Shown here: piece by piece, positions 28,434 to 37,218 of the stretch
How the letters are laid out: each line of letters starts with the position of its first letter
Position numbering within the stretch: position 1 is the first letter of the stretch
Assembly: GCF_007904085.1 (NCBI RefSeq)
Contig: NZ_CP042326.1
Coordinates: 1,860,001-1,924,000 of the forward strand
From: Euhalothece natronophila Z-M001
GTDB lineage: Bacteria > Cyanobacteriota > Cyanobacteriia > Cyanobacteriales > Rubidibacteraceae
Length of the DNA stretch: 64,000 nucleotides
Direction of reading: 5' to 3'
Translations under genes and position numbers: made by a program
The notes under the pieces: model-generated
Database searches by the model: none
Told to the model about the DNA's origin: nothing
What the model saw: only the letters and a program-made list of their open reading frames with translations

Positions 28434-31400
28434 ATGCACCGTATTGCAGCCACTCCTGGCGGTTGGACTCCTGACAGTGAAGGAGTTGTTTTCATTGAAC
28501 AAACCCCAGCCTCCATTGTTGTTTTAACCGCCGCTGACACCGATATTCAAATGTTAGCAACTGCTGTTTCTCAGCTTCCCTCTGAGTTTCCAGAAGTGCG
28601 AGTGGCGAATATTCTGAATTTACAGCAAGAGTTGAGTATTGATACTTATGCAGACACGGTTTTAAGCCATGCGAAGGTGATTATTTTACGACTTTTAGGG
28701 GGACGCGCCTATTGGTCTTATGGGTTAGAGGTGGTTAGAGAAACCGCAGAGGAAAATGGGGCATTTTTATTGGTTTTACCGGGGGACGATCGCGCTGATC
28801 CGACTTTAACTAGCCATTCTACTGTGTCACTTTCGGCGGTGAATCAACTTTGGCAATACTTTAATGAAGGCGGTGTGGAAAATTGTTCTCATGCTTTACA
28901 ATATATTGCTGATTTAGGCTGTGGCACAAACTATCAACCCCCTGCGGTAACATCAGTGCCTCGCGTTGGCATTTATTCCCCTACTTTTCTACCGAAAAAA
29001 GAAGACTGTTGGGGAACTGTTGGTATTTTATTTTATCGCGCTCATTATTTGGCTGGAAATACCAGTCCGATTGATTTGTTGTGTGAGGAATTGAGTGAAC
29101 GTGGCTTATTTCCTGTTCCCATTTTTGTCTCTGCTTTAAGTCAAGAAGATATCCAAGCCGAGGTTTTTGAGTATTGTCAAGATATTGAAATCATTTTAAA
29201 TACAACCAGCTTTTCTCTAGCGAAATTTGGAGAGGATCAGCAAACCAGTTTTTGGCAAAAACTGAATGTTCCTGTGTTACAAGTCATTCTCAGTGGGGGA
29301 ACCAAGGAACAGTGGGAAAGCGGAATGCAGGGGTTAACACCGCGAGATGTGGCGATGAATGTTGCATTACCTGAAGTGGATGGACGGGTGATTACTCGTG
29401 CCATTTCTTTTAAGTCTTCTCAACAGTGGAATGAACAGTTAGAAACCGATGTTGTAACCTATGAACCAGTGCGCGATCGCGCTAAGTTTGTCGTTAATTT
29501 AGCATCAAATTGGCTACAACTGTTAAAAACTCCCAATGCGGAAAAAAAGGTTGCCCTGATTCTAGCGAATTATCCCAATAAAGATGGACGATTAGCGAAT
29601 GGGGTGGGGTTAGATACTCCCGAAAGTTGTCTGCAAATTTTACAAGCCTTAAAAGCAGCCGGTTATCAAGTTTCCTCCCTTCCTGAAAACGGGGATGAGT
29701 TAATACAATGGTTAACCGCAGGGGTAACAAATGACCCAGAAGGGCAATCTTATCGGGAGGTTAGACAGACACTTTCAAGAGATAGCTATCAGGAGTATTT
29801 TGCGACCCTTCCTGAACAAACGCAACAAGAAATTACGCAACGCTGGGGAGAAAATATACCATCCTCTGCCCCCCTTAGTAAGGGGGGGTGGGGGGATCGT
29901 TATGGCATGAAAACAGATACTTTCGCCATCTCTGGAATACAATTCGGGAATATTTTTGTGGGTATTCAACCCTCAAGAGGCTATGATTTTGATCCCAGTT
30001 TAAACTATCATTCTCCCGACTTAGAACCGACCCCTGAATATCTCGCCTTTTATCATTGGTTGCGCCAAAACTTTCAAACTCAAGCAATTATTCATGTGGG
30101 AAAACATGGCAATTTAGAATGGTTACCTGGGAAAAGTATCAGCCTTAGTCAAACTTGTTACCCAGAAATTGCTCTTGCTTCCATTCCTCATTTTTATCCC
30201 TTTATTGTTAATGATCCCGGAGAAGGGTCACAAGCAAAACGTCGCGCCCATGCCGTTATTTTAGATCACTTAACACCGCCTTTAACCCGTGCGGAATTAT
30301 ATGGAAAATTACAACAATTAGAAGGGCTGATTGATGAATACTACGAAGCCCAAACTCTTGATCCCTCTCGACTACCGATTATTGCTGATAAAATCTCAGA
30401 ATTAGTAACCTCAGAAAACCTCCATCAAGACTTAGGAATTGAAGAATTTGATCAAAGCAAAATTAGTGAGTTTTTAACCCTTGCTGATGGCTATCTCTGT
30501 GAATTAAAAGAGTCACAAATTCGCGATGGATTACATATTTTTGGACAATGTCCACAGGGGAGACAACTGCGAGATCTAATTTTATCTATTGCTCGTTCTC
30601 CGGGGAAAGATCATATTGGAATAAGTCGCGCGATCGCGCAATCCTATCATTTTGATTTTGATCCCCTGACCAGTGATTATTCTCAACCTGTTTCTTTTCC
30701 TAATACCTCTCTCCCAGAAAAGTTAAGAGAACAGTTAAAGAATGCTTATATTATTGGAGATGCCATTGAAGCCATAGAAACCTATGCTGCGGAATTAATT
30801 ACTACCCATATTCTAGAGAATCAACCTTTTCCCTCACTTCCCCCCTTACTAGAAAAAGAACTGATTTGGATACAAAGCGATCTTTTCCCAAAATTGAAAG
30901 CAACCCCCGAAGAAATCACCCATTTATTACAGGGACTCGATGGCAATTATATCCCACCTGGGGCAGCTGGCGCACCGACAAGAGGACGACCAGATGTGTT
31001 GCCCACAGGGCGCAATTTTTACTCAGTGGATATTCGTGGCATTCCCACCGAAACCGCTTGGGATGTGGGAAGAAAAGCTGCAGAAACGCTAATTGAACGT
31101 TACACCCAAGATAATGGGGAATATCCGCAATCATTGGCGATTTCTGTTTGGGGAACTTCTACCATGAGAACGGGTGGGGATGATATTGCCCAAGCCTTTG
31201 CTTTAATGGGAGTCAAACCAATTTGGGATGGTGTTTCTCGCCGTGTTGTTGATTTTGAAATTCTCCCTTTGTCCATGTTACAACGTCCGCGAGTGGATGT
31301 AACTTTACGGATTTCAGGGTTTTTCCGTGATGGTTTTCCCAATCTTCTTGACTTATTTAATCAAGTCGTGGAAGCGGTTTCTAATTTAGAAGAAAGTGCC

Positions 31401-32216
31401 GAAGAGAATCCCTTAGCAAATCAGGCAAAACAAGAAGCGATTTATTGGCAAGAACAGGGGTTAAGTGTGGAAGAAGCTAAAGCGCGATCGCGCTACCGAA
31501 TTTTTGGTTCAAAACCAGGGGCGTATGGCGCAGGATTACAAGGTTTAATTGAGTCTCAAAATTGGCAAACTGATGAAGATTTAGCCCAGGCTTATATTAA
31601 CTGGAGTAGTTACGCTTACACTGAAAAAGGAGAAGGAAAAGTTGCCCCCGAAGCCTTTAAAAAGCGGCTCCAAAACTTACAAGTTGTTCTCCATAATCAA
31701 GACAACCGCGAACATGATCTCTTAGACTCTGATGACTATTACCAATTCCAAGGGGGATTAACAGCAGCCGTTCGTTCCATGACAGGGAAAAATCCGCAGA
31801 CTTATTTTGGGGATAATTCTGTTATAGAAAACCCAAAAGTGAGACAATTAAGTGAAGAAATTACTCGGGTTTATCGCTCTCGTGTGGTTAACCCGAAATG
31901 GTTAGAAGGGGTAATGCGTCATGGCTATAAAGGGGCGTTTGAAATCTCAGCAACCGTTGACTATTTATTTGCTTATGATGCCACTGCCCAATGTGTGGAA
32001 AATTATATGTATGAAGGAGTTGCCAATGCCTATCTTTTAGATGAAACCGTCAAACAGTTTTTAGAAGCCAAAAACCCTTGGGCAATGCGTGATATTGCCG
32101 AACGATTATTAGAAGCACATCAGCGCGGAATGTGGAATGGGGCCCCAAGTGAAATGTTGGAACAATTAAGAGGCATTGTCCATGAAGCAGAAGGCGTTTT
32201 AGAAGAAAAGATGTAA
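28434..32216 (+). CDS. cobN: Cobaltochelatase subunit CobN-like protein
   Basis: A 1260-residue large chelatase subunit. The N-terminus (MHRIAATPGGWTPD, then LRLLGGRAYWSYGLEVV) and length are those of cyanobacterial CobN, rather than ChlH (about 1330, different start). Conserved parts include VGKHGNLEWLPGKS, NDPGEGSQAKRRAHAVILDHL, NFYSVDIRGIPTETAWDVG and GYKGAFEISATVDYLF. CobN inserts cobalt into the corrin ring in aerobic B12 synthesis. In cyanobacteria the partner subunits may be shared with Mg chelatase. Residues about 477-490 (SAPLSKGGWGD) are encoded by a palindromic repeat that looks inserted in frame. Confidence 0.88.
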   Translation: MHRIAATPGGWTPDSEGVVFIEQTPASIVVLTAADTDIQMLATAVSQLPSEFPEVRVANILNLQQELSIDTYADTVLSHAKVIILRLLGGRAYWSYGLEVVRETAEENGAFLLVLPGDDRADPTLTSHSTVSLSAVNQLWQYFNEGGVENCSHALQYIADLGCGTNYQPPAVTSVPRVGIYSPTFLPKKEDCWGTVGILFYRAHYLAGNTSPIDLLCEELSERGLFPVPIFVSALSQEDIQAEVFEYCQDIEIILNTTSFSLAKFGEDQQTSFWQKLNVPVLQVILSGGTKEQWESGMQGLTPRDVAMNVALPEVDGRVITRAISFKSSQQWNEQLETDVVTYEPVRDRAKFVVNLASNWLQLLKTPNAEKKVALILANYPNKDGRLANGVGLDTPESCLQILQALKAAGYQVSSLPENGDELIQWLTAGVTNDPEGQSYREVRQTLSRDSYQEYFATLPEQTQQEITQRWGENIPSSAPLSKGGWGDRYGMKTDTFAISGIQFGNIFVGIQPSRGYDFDPSLNYHSPDLEPTPEYLAFYHWLRQNFQTQAIIHVGKHGNLEWLPGKSISLSQTCYPEIALASIPHFYPFIVNDPGEGSQAKRRAHAVILDHLTPPLTRAELYGKLQQLEGLIDEYYEAQTLDPSRLPIIADKISELVTSENLHQDLGIEEFDQSKISEFLTLADGYLCELKESQIRDGLHIFGQCPQGRQLRDLILSIARSPGKDHIGISRAIAQSYHFDFDPLTSDYSQPVSFPNTSLPEKLREQLKNAYIIGDAIEAIETYAAELITTHILENQPFPSLPPLLEKELIWIQSDLFPKLKATPEEITHLLQGLDGNYIPPGAAGAPTRGRPDVLPTGRNFYSVDIRGIPTETAWDVGRKAAETLIERYTQDNGEYPQSLAISVWGTSTMRTGGDDIAQAFALMGVKPIWDGVSRRVVDFEILPLSMLQRPRVDVTLRISGFFRDGFPNLLDLFNQVVEAVSNLEESAEENPLANQAKQEAIYWQEQGLSVEEAKARSRYRIFGSKPGAYGAGLQGLIESQNWQTDEDLAQAYINWSSYAYTEKGEGKVAPEAFKKRLQNLQVVLHNQDNREHDLLDSDDYYQFQGGLTAAVRSMTGKNPQTYFGDNSVIENPKVRQLSEEITRVYRSRVVNPKWLEGVMRHGYKGAFEISATVDYLFAYDATAQCVENYMYEGVANAYLLDETVKQFLEAKNPWAMRDIAERLLEAHQRGMWNGAPSEMLEQLRGIVHEAEGVLEEKM
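29869..29887. repeat. G/C palindrome inserted in frame within cobN
   Basis: CCCCCCTTA (29869-29877) is followed by one G and then TAAGGGGGG (29879-29887), a perfect 9-bp inverted repeat. It is followed by a GGTGGGGGGATC tract. I recall this CCCCCTTAGTAAGGGGG type as a dispersed repeat in cyanobacterial genomes. It is translated in frame as part of CobN. Confidence 0.75.
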
Positions 32217-32225
32217 TATGAAATT

Positions 32226-32265
32226 GTTATTAGTCATTAGTCATTGCTTGACAAAGGACAAATAA
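32226..32265 (+). repeat. Copy of the GTCATTRGTCATT composite repeat
   Basis: Tandem TTAGTCATTAGTCATTG is followed by CTTGACAAAGGACAAATAA. About 14 bases later GGGAAAACTGTTATAT resembles the repeat's GAAAACTGCTATA end. It lies between cobN and the cheW-like gene. Confidence 0.65.
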
Positions 32266-32356
32266 AATTAGCGGGAAAACTGTTATATTTTGTCAGTAAT
32301 CAAACTACTTTTAGCATTTCAGTTAAAATAAATTAAACGAAATATTTTAGATTTAT

Positions 32357-32824
32357 ATGCAAACAGTAGAACAATCTTCAACAACCACTTTTCGTGTTGT
32401 CACCTTTCCCGTGGGAAAATTAACCTTGGCAGTGCCCATTGAGTCGGTTTATCGAGTATTATCAGAGATTCCTGTAGAAGGAAGCGGGGAAAGAGGCGTG
32501 GGGGTTGCCCATCTCGAAGATTATGAGTTAACCGTGTTTGATCTCGAATATCAATTGTTTACTCAGAAGCCCTCAGAACCCATTTCTGCCCCTGCAGGAA
32601 GTTATCTTGTGGTCGTGCAAAGCCAAAGTGAAGTTCTCGGTTTACTGGTAAAACAAGCCCCTACCTTAATGAATTTATCGCGCGATCGCGTTCGGGTTTT
32701 ACCTCAGTCTTACCGCCAGGCTGATACCTTAACCGTGTGTTCTCATGTGGCAGTTTTAGAAGCAGAAAACCAATCTTCTAATACAGTCTTTCTTCTCGAT
32801 GTGGAACAGTTGTTTCAGCATTAA
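32357..32824 (+). CDS. CheW-like domain protein
   Basis: A 155-residue single-domain CheW fold protein: FRVVTFPVGKLTLAVPIESVYRVL at the start, then GVGVAHLEDYELTVFDLEYQLF and a late VFLLDVEQLF strand. CheW adaptors link chemoreceptors to CheA kinases; in cyanobacteria they serve phototaxis and pilus control systems. No che genes are beside it, so the partner is unknown. The ATG at 32357 starts MQTVEQSSTTTFRV. It is followed by a 307-base non-coding stretch before hisH. Confidence 0.83.
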   Translation: MQTVEQSSTTTFRVVTFPVGKLTLAVPIESVYRVLSEIPVEGSGERGVGVAHLEDYELTVFDLEYQLFTQKPSEPISAPAGSYLVVVQSQSEVLGLLVKQAPTLMNLSRDRVRVLPQSYRQADTLTVCSHVAVLEAENQSSNTVFLLDVEQLFQH

Positions 32825-33131
32825 TCCCTAATTCGCGGTAAACTTCATTTGAGCAAGGGTATCGCGCATTCTACGACCACAATCTCCGATTTGGTCGGTA
32901 GTTAGGGAGACCAGTAGTGTGCTATCATCAAAGCATCTGTACGACTTCCACTTTGATTGGCTAGTACGACAGTTTGACTGGAGAGAGAAATCATCTCCAG
33001 TGGATCTATGGCAAAAGTCCCTAGATTCAACCGAGAATGGCGGTTTTGGTCTGGTTAAAGGATCAAGCATAAGCTACGACTACACGCCCTGGTTAGTCGC
33101 TAGTACCATTCACGAATTTTGGAGAAACGCT
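32825..33131. other. Hairpin-rich region between cheW-like gene and hisH
   Basis: No confident gene. Three stems are visible: ATCAAAG (32927-32933) with CTTTGAT (32951-32957); an 8-bp stem ACTGGAGA (32977-32984) with TCTCCAGT (32994-33001); and AACCG (33029-33033) with CGGTT (33041-33045). On the minus strand an 80-codon open frame (33070-32828) ends 3 bases from the cheW stop; its last part (TTDQIGDCGRRMRDTLAQMK) looks protein-like, but I recognise no family. It could be a leader RNA for hisH or a decayed gene. Confidence 0.4.
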
Positions 33132-33758
33132 ATGCCATCGATCGCGCTGATTGATTATGATATGGGAAACTTGCACTCTGCTGCTAAAGGGTTAGAAAAA
33201 GTAGGGGCAACAACCACCATTACCGATTCTGCGAAAGTCATTACTGATGCGGATGCAGTGGTAATTCCGGGAGATGGGGCATTTGATCCTGCGATTAAAC
33301 ATTTACAAGCAAGAGACTTAATTGATCCGATTAAAAGCGCGATCGCGCAAGGAAAGCCGTTTTTAGGGATTTGTTTAGGCTTACAAGTGCTGTTTGATTC
33401 TTCTGAAGAAGGGATAGAAACTGGATTAGGGATTATTCCAGGAACCGTGCGCCAATTTTACCCGGAACCCAATTTAACGATTCCTCACATGGGCTGGAAT
33501 AATTTAGAGTTTACCCAACCCAATCATCCCCTATGGCGAGAGTTACCGACTAACCCCATGGTGTACTTTGTTCATTCTTATTATGTGGTTCCCAATGATC
33601 CTCAAGTTTCCTCAGCGATGGTCACTCATGGTAGTCAACGAGTTACGAGCGCGATCGCGCAAGATAATATTATGGCAGTGCAATTTCACCCTGAAAAGTC
33701 TTCCCATATTGGCTTAAAAATTCTCTCTAACTTTGTCCGTCTCATTGATGAAAGCTGA
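33132..33758 (+). CDS. hisH: Imidazole glycerol phosphate synthase, glutaminase subunit
   Basis: A 208-residue class I glutamine amidotransferase. It starts IALIDYDMGNLHSAAKGLE. The nucleophile Cys is in FLGICLGLQVLF, and the catalytic His-Glu is in VQFHPEKSSHIG. With HisF it makes imidazole glycerol phosphate and AICAR, in histidine synthesis. The ATG at 33132 has GGAG 8 bases upstream. The longer open frame starting at 32919 has no family likeness before this Met, so I reject it. No other his genes are adjacent, as is usual in cyanobacteria. Confidence 0.95.
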   Translation: MPSIALIDYDMGNLHSAAKGLEKVGATTTITDSAKVITDADAVVIPGDGAFDPAIKHLQARDLIDPIKSAIAQGKPFLGICLGLQVLFDSSEEGIETGLGIIPGTVRQFYPEPNLTIPHMGWNNLEFTQPNHPLWRELPTNPMVYFVHSYYVVPNDPQVSSAMVTHGSQRVTSAIAQDNIMAVQFHPEKSSHIGLKILSNFVRLIDES

Positions 33759-33765
33759 AAAATTT

Positions 33766-33808
33766 GTTACTGGTTATTAGTCATTGGTTTACACACAACA
33801 AAGGACAA
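33766..33808 (+). repeat. Copy of the composite repeat after hisH
   Basis: GGTTATTAGTCATTGGTTT is followed by ACACACAACAAAGGACAATC. This is the same order (tandem ATT-GTC unit, then AACAAAGGACAA) as at 35090 and 51966. It lies between the convergent hisH and MFS genes. Confidence 0.65.
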
Positions 33809-35056
33809 TCAATTAGATACATCACGTTTGAGTAAAAAGCTAGCAGCAAAAATGCCAATCACTGCTAGTAAAGCCATGGGATAAAAAGCAAAAGTATAAG
33901 AACCAAACCAATCTCGAATTTGCCCTGTGATCAAGGTTCCAATTAAAGCCCCAACGCCATAAGCGGTAAAGACAATTCCGTAATTTTGAGCATATTGTTC
34001 AGGATTAAAAAAGCGCAGGGTTGTAGTAGGAGCAATTGCTAACCACCCTCCTAAACAAAACCAAAACACACAAAAGGCAATTAGATAAGTAGCGGTGTCT
34101 TCCTGTTGAGCATTGATCATCATTATACAGGCAATCAAAATGAGCGTATAAGACGCGATCGCGACATGATGAGGTTTAAAGCGATCACTTAACCAGCCAA
34201 AGAGAGGGCGACTAATGCCATTAAACAAGGCAAATACAGCCACACTGGTTGCAGCTAACCCAGAATCAATATTGATAACTTCCTCTCCTACAGGGCTAGA
34301 AATACCAATAGCACTTAAACCAATTAACGTTCCAATGGCATAACAAACCCATAGCCCATAAAAAGACTTACTTTTAAGCAGATTGTTGGGATAGTTGAAA
34401 GTAGTATCAGAGTTAGGATTATTACCGAAATGATTGTCGGGATGCCAATCTTTGGGAGGAAGCCTAAGCGCGATCGCGATTCCCAGAATAATCACAGTAA
34501 AGATAATTCCTAAAATCCGCAAAGTTGGTTTAACGGTATAAACACTAATTAACTCATTGGCTAAAGGCGCGGTAATAATCGGAGAAAGCCCAAATCCAAT
34601 AATTGTCAGCCCCACGGCTAATCCTTTTTTATCGGGAAACCATTTAGAAACAACCACCATCGGCACACCATAAGCAATCCCCACCCCTGTTCCAGCAATT
34701 ACCCCATAAGTAAGAACCATCATCCCAATACTATCGGCAAAGCTAGAAAGAATATAACCGCCACCAACAACAATTCCCCCAAGGGCTGTCATTACCCGCA
34801 CTCCCCATCGAGGAATATAAAAACCAGCAATGGGCATCAGGAGAGCATAGAAAAAAAGGGCAACGGTATAGGGTAATAAACTTGCTGTCGCCCCAATATT
34901 GAGTTCCCCTTCTAAGGGTTTCCTAAAGACACTCCAAGAATAAACAGTTCCCAAACAAAGTAAAACCAACATTCCCAACGGAATCAGCAACCATCTTCCT
35001 TGTCTCGCAGGAAGCCCAAATATTTTCAAATCGGTTTTCTGACTAGATATGCTCAT
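33809..35056 (-). CDS. OFA family MFS transporter (oxalate/formate antiporter-like)
   Basis: A 415-residue, 12-span major facilitator protein. It begins WLLIPLGMLVLLCLGTVYSWSVFRKPLE, the typical OFA opening, and keeps the loop-2/3 motif region YIPRWGVRVMTALGG and the second-half GWLSDRFKPHHVA. OFA transporters exchange small carboxylates such as oxalate and formate. Formate is one product of the formamidase encoded 10 kb away, but a link is only a guess. It stands alone, between two copies of the dispersed repeat. Confidence 0.87.
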   Translation of the reverse strand: MSISSQKTDLKIFGLPARQGRWLLIPLGMLVLLCLGTVYSWSVFRKPLEGELNIGATASLLPYTVALFFYALLMPIAGFYIPRWGVRVMTALGGIVVGGGYILSSFADSIGMMVLTYGVIAGTGVGIAYGVPMVVVSKWFPDKKGLAVGLTIIGFGLSPIITAPLANELISVYTVKPTLRILGIIFTVIILGIAIALRLPPKDWHPDNHFGNNPNSDTTFNYPNNLLKSKSFYGLWVCYAIGTLIGLSAIGISSPVGEEVINIDSGLAATSVAVFALFNGISRPLFGWLSDRFKPHHVAIASYTLILIACIMMINAQQEDTATYLIAFCVFWFCLGGWLAIAPTTTLRFFNPEQYAQNYGIVFTAYGVGALIGTLITGQIRDWFGSYTFAFYPMALLAVIGIFAASFLLKRDVSN

Positions 35057-35089
35057 ATATAGCGTTTATTCGTCTGTTGAGGGACAAAT

Positions 35090-35235
35090 TTAGTCATTGG
35101 TCATTAGTCATTGGTCATTAGTCATTAGTCATTAGTCATTAGTCATTGATTTACAAACAAAAAAGGACTAAGGACAAACAACAAAGGAGAAAACCATTAA
35201 GAGTGTACCTCAAGAAGCGTGAAAACTGCTATAAG
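35090..35235 (+). repeat. Longest copy of the composite dispersed repeat
   Basis: Eight or so tandem TTAGTCATT/GGTCATT units (35090-35150) are followed by GATTTACAAACAAAAAAGG, ACTAAGGACAAACAACAAAGG and then GTGTACCTCAAGAAGCGTG plus AAAACTGCTATAAG. This copy defines the full order of the repeat. It lies between the divergently read 5' end of the MFS gene and the 3' end of acsF. Confidence 0.75.
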
Positions 35236-35242
35236 AAGATAC

Positions 35243-35269
35243 AAAAAACCCCTCCCACAGGGAAAGGGG
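35243..35269 (-). terminator. acsF: Rho-independent terminator of acsF
   Basis: Read on the minus strand, CCCCT (complement of 35265-35269) pairs with AGGGG (35249-35253) and CCC with GGG above a two-base bulge, followed by a six-T run (complement of 35243-35248). It lies 33 bases past the acsF stop. Confidence 0.8.
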
Positions 35270-35302
35270 CTAAAAAAAATATGCAATGACCCAAAAATGT
35301 TC

Positions 35303-36379
35303 TTAATAAACCGTGCCGCGCTGGGCTTGGGCATCAATGGCTTTTTGCAGATAAAGATTCAGGAATTGCCAGCCATTACCAATGTAATAGGGAAGTTTGC
35401 GAATGAACTTAACTGGTTTTGGCGCATCAGTTTTATCAATGCGACTGAGGTTTTCGTTATTTTTCGCACAAATTTCTAAACGATTAAAGAAGTTGGGGTT
35501 TTCCACATCTAAAATCGTTGGGAAGACTCGCCCTGCAGTTTCGTTGGTTTTCTTGATGACATACTGATCATACTCTCTGGTATCCAAGCCTAATTTTTCA
35601 TAAAATCCAGAGCGTTGAATATCATTGAGATACATGGTGGCAAAAACTGCCAGTAAGAAGAAACGACACCATAACCGTGAGATAAACCCTGTAATTACAA
35701 AAGGCTGGGCTTGCATGATGGCATCAAAGAAGTCACCGTGACGGTTTTCATCTTGACACCAGTTCTTAAAGAAGCGGAATAAGGGATAAATCCGATATTC
35801 AGGATGTTCTTCTAAATGACGGTAGATGGTGATATAACGCCAGTAGCCAATTTTTTCCGATAGGTAGGTGGCGTAAAAAACATATTTGGGTTTGAAAAAG
35901 GTATATTTACGACTCTTGGTGAGAAACCCTAAATCTAAGGAGAGATTAAAATCGCCCATTGCTTTATTGAGAAAGCCAGAGTGACGGGCTTCATCCCGTG
36001 ACATGAGGGTAAAGCACTCTGCTAAAAGAGGGTTAGAGTCTTTCAACCGTCTCCCCAATTCTTTATAGAGGAGAAAGCCAGAAAATTCAGCAGTGCAAGA
36101 CCGTTCCAGAAATTCCACAAAGAGACGGCGGGTTTCTTCGTCTAAATGTTCCCAAGACTGATTAAATTCTTCATCGCGGATGAAATGTTTTTGATTATAG
36201 TCGGCACGAAATTCTTCTAAAATGGCGCGTAATTCGTCTTCATTGATGGAAATATCCATCTTTGCCATTTTGTCAAAGTCTGTAGTGTAAAAACGAGGGG
36301 TTAAAAGGGTTTCTTTGGCTGGGGCTTTCACCCCTGGGCGTAATTCCTGCTGATCTTGTTTATCTGCTGTATTAACCAT
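35303..36379 (-). CDS. acsF: Mg-protoporphyrin IX monomethyl ester oxidative cyclase
   Basis: A 358-residue diiron enzyme, the oxygen-dependent cyclase that forms ring E of chlorophyll. I chose the ATG at 36379 ([11 protein letters not shown]), which gives the usual 358-residue length; the 23 upstream codons look non-coding. Diiron ligand motifs are visible: [20 protein letters not shown], the DEARH motif in [12 protein letters not shown], and the DENRH in [12 protein letters not shown]. Membrane-associated in thylakoids. It lies downstream of chlM on the same strand (155-base gap) and ends at a terminator. Confidence 0.96.
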   Translation of the reverse strand: MVNTADKQDQQELRPGVKAPAKETLLTPRFYTTDFDKMAKMDISINEDELRAILEEFRADYNQKHFIRDEEFNQSWEHLDEETRRLFVEFLERSCTAEFSGFLLYKELGRRLKDSNPLLAECFTLMSRDEARHSGFLNKAMGDFNLSLDLGFLTKSRKYTFFKPKYVFYATYLSEKIGYWRYITIYRHLEEHPEYRIYPLFRFFKNWCQDENRHGDFFDAIMQAQPFVITGFISRLWCRFFLLAVFATMYLNDIQRSGFYEKLGLDTREYDQYVIKKTNETAGRVFPTILDVENPNFFNRLEICAKNNENLSRIDKTDAPKPVKFIRKLPYYIGNGWQFLNLYLQKAIDAQAQRGTVY

Positions 36380-36534
36380 ATTGTATTGCTTAGAATGAAT
36401 AGTCTTAAGCCGATGAGAGCAATCTATTATTTTTTCCCAGTTTATCAACGAGGTAGGGCGCGATCGCGCTTCCCTGTTAACGATTGCAACAAAAATCTAT
36501 ATCTGCGAGCCTATTTTGTTAAAGTTTGTAACAA

Positions 36535-37218
36535 TTAGTGACGAACCCCTTCTAAAATACGGGAATAATAAAACTTGGTACTCGTCATGCCCTGCCGTTT
36601 AATTTCAAAGCCATTATCCTGCAAAATTTTAATGACCTCTGCTTCAGAATGTTGATAGGCGCGAGTAGTTTTACTCGGTCCAGGGAAAAATTCCCCAACT
36701 TTCTTTAGGAAGGTGAGGAAAAAGGTTTTTGGGGCAAAACTAATAATAAAACGAGATTCGGCACAATCGGCTAAATGCTTGACCATCCCCTGAATATCTT
36801 GGTCTGGGTAATGAATTAAAACATCTAAACAAATCACTGTATGATATTTGCCACTAATTGCTTCGAGATCACTGACAAAAAAGTTAATATTATGATTTTC
36901 TCCTAATGCTGTTTGGGCTTGGGTTTTTGCCTCTTCTACCATCTTTTCTGAGATATCACTGGCATAAACCGTTGCGCCTTCTTTTGCTAAGGGAATTGCT
37001 AGGCTACCTGTACCACAGCCTGCATCACAGATGGTAAGTTCAGATAAGTTCTCATCAGTTTTTAACCAATTAACAACTGTTTCAATGGTTTGTTTGTGTC
37101 CTTCCCGAATGTTTTTTTGAACCGTGTTCACTTCGCCATCGCCATAAATATTGCGCCAACGTTCAAAGCCCACGGCATTAAAATAGTCTTTAACAATTTT
37201 TTTATCGTCAGTTTTCAT
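36535..37218 (-). CDS. chlM: Mg-protoporphyrin IX methyltransferase
   Basis: A 227-residue SAM-dependent methyltransferase. It makes Mg-protoporphyrin IX monomethyl ester, the substrate of AcsF encoded next door. Family features: KTDDKKIVKDYFNAVGFERWRNIYG at the start, the SAM motif ICDAGCGTGSLAIPLA, ICLDVLIHYP, and the late FEIKRQGMTSTKFYYSRI. I chose the ATG at 37218, which overlaps the nagA stop by 11 bases, instead of a frame running further into nagA. Chlorophyll synthesis thus appears translationally tied to an aminosugar gene. Confidence 0.95.
   Translation of the reverse strand: MKTDDKKIVKDYFNAVGFERWRNIYGDGEVNTVQKNIREGHKQTIETVVNWLKTDENLSELTICDAGCGTGSLAIPLAKEGATVYASDISEKMVEEAKTQAQTALGENHNINFFVSDLEAISGKYHTVICLDVLIHYPDQDIQGMVKHLADCAESRFIISFAPKTFFLTFLKKVGEFFPGPSKTTRAYQHSEAEVIKILQDNGFEIKRQGMTSTKFYYSRILEGVRH

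Noticed and set aside
28434-32216. Mg chelatase subunit ChlH instead of CobN
   Set aside because: ChlH is longer with another N-terminus; the MHRIAATPGGWTPD start and LGGRAYWSYGLEV segment are of the CobN type.
32828-33070. 80-codon minus-strand frame as a gene
   Set aside because: No recognisable family and only its last third looks protein-like; reported as part of an unexplained region only.
35090-35150. Possible CRISPR-like tandem array of GTCATT units
   Set aside because: Units are about 8-10 bases, directly adjacent and without unique spacers; no cas genes nearby. It is a simple tandem part of the dispersed repeat.
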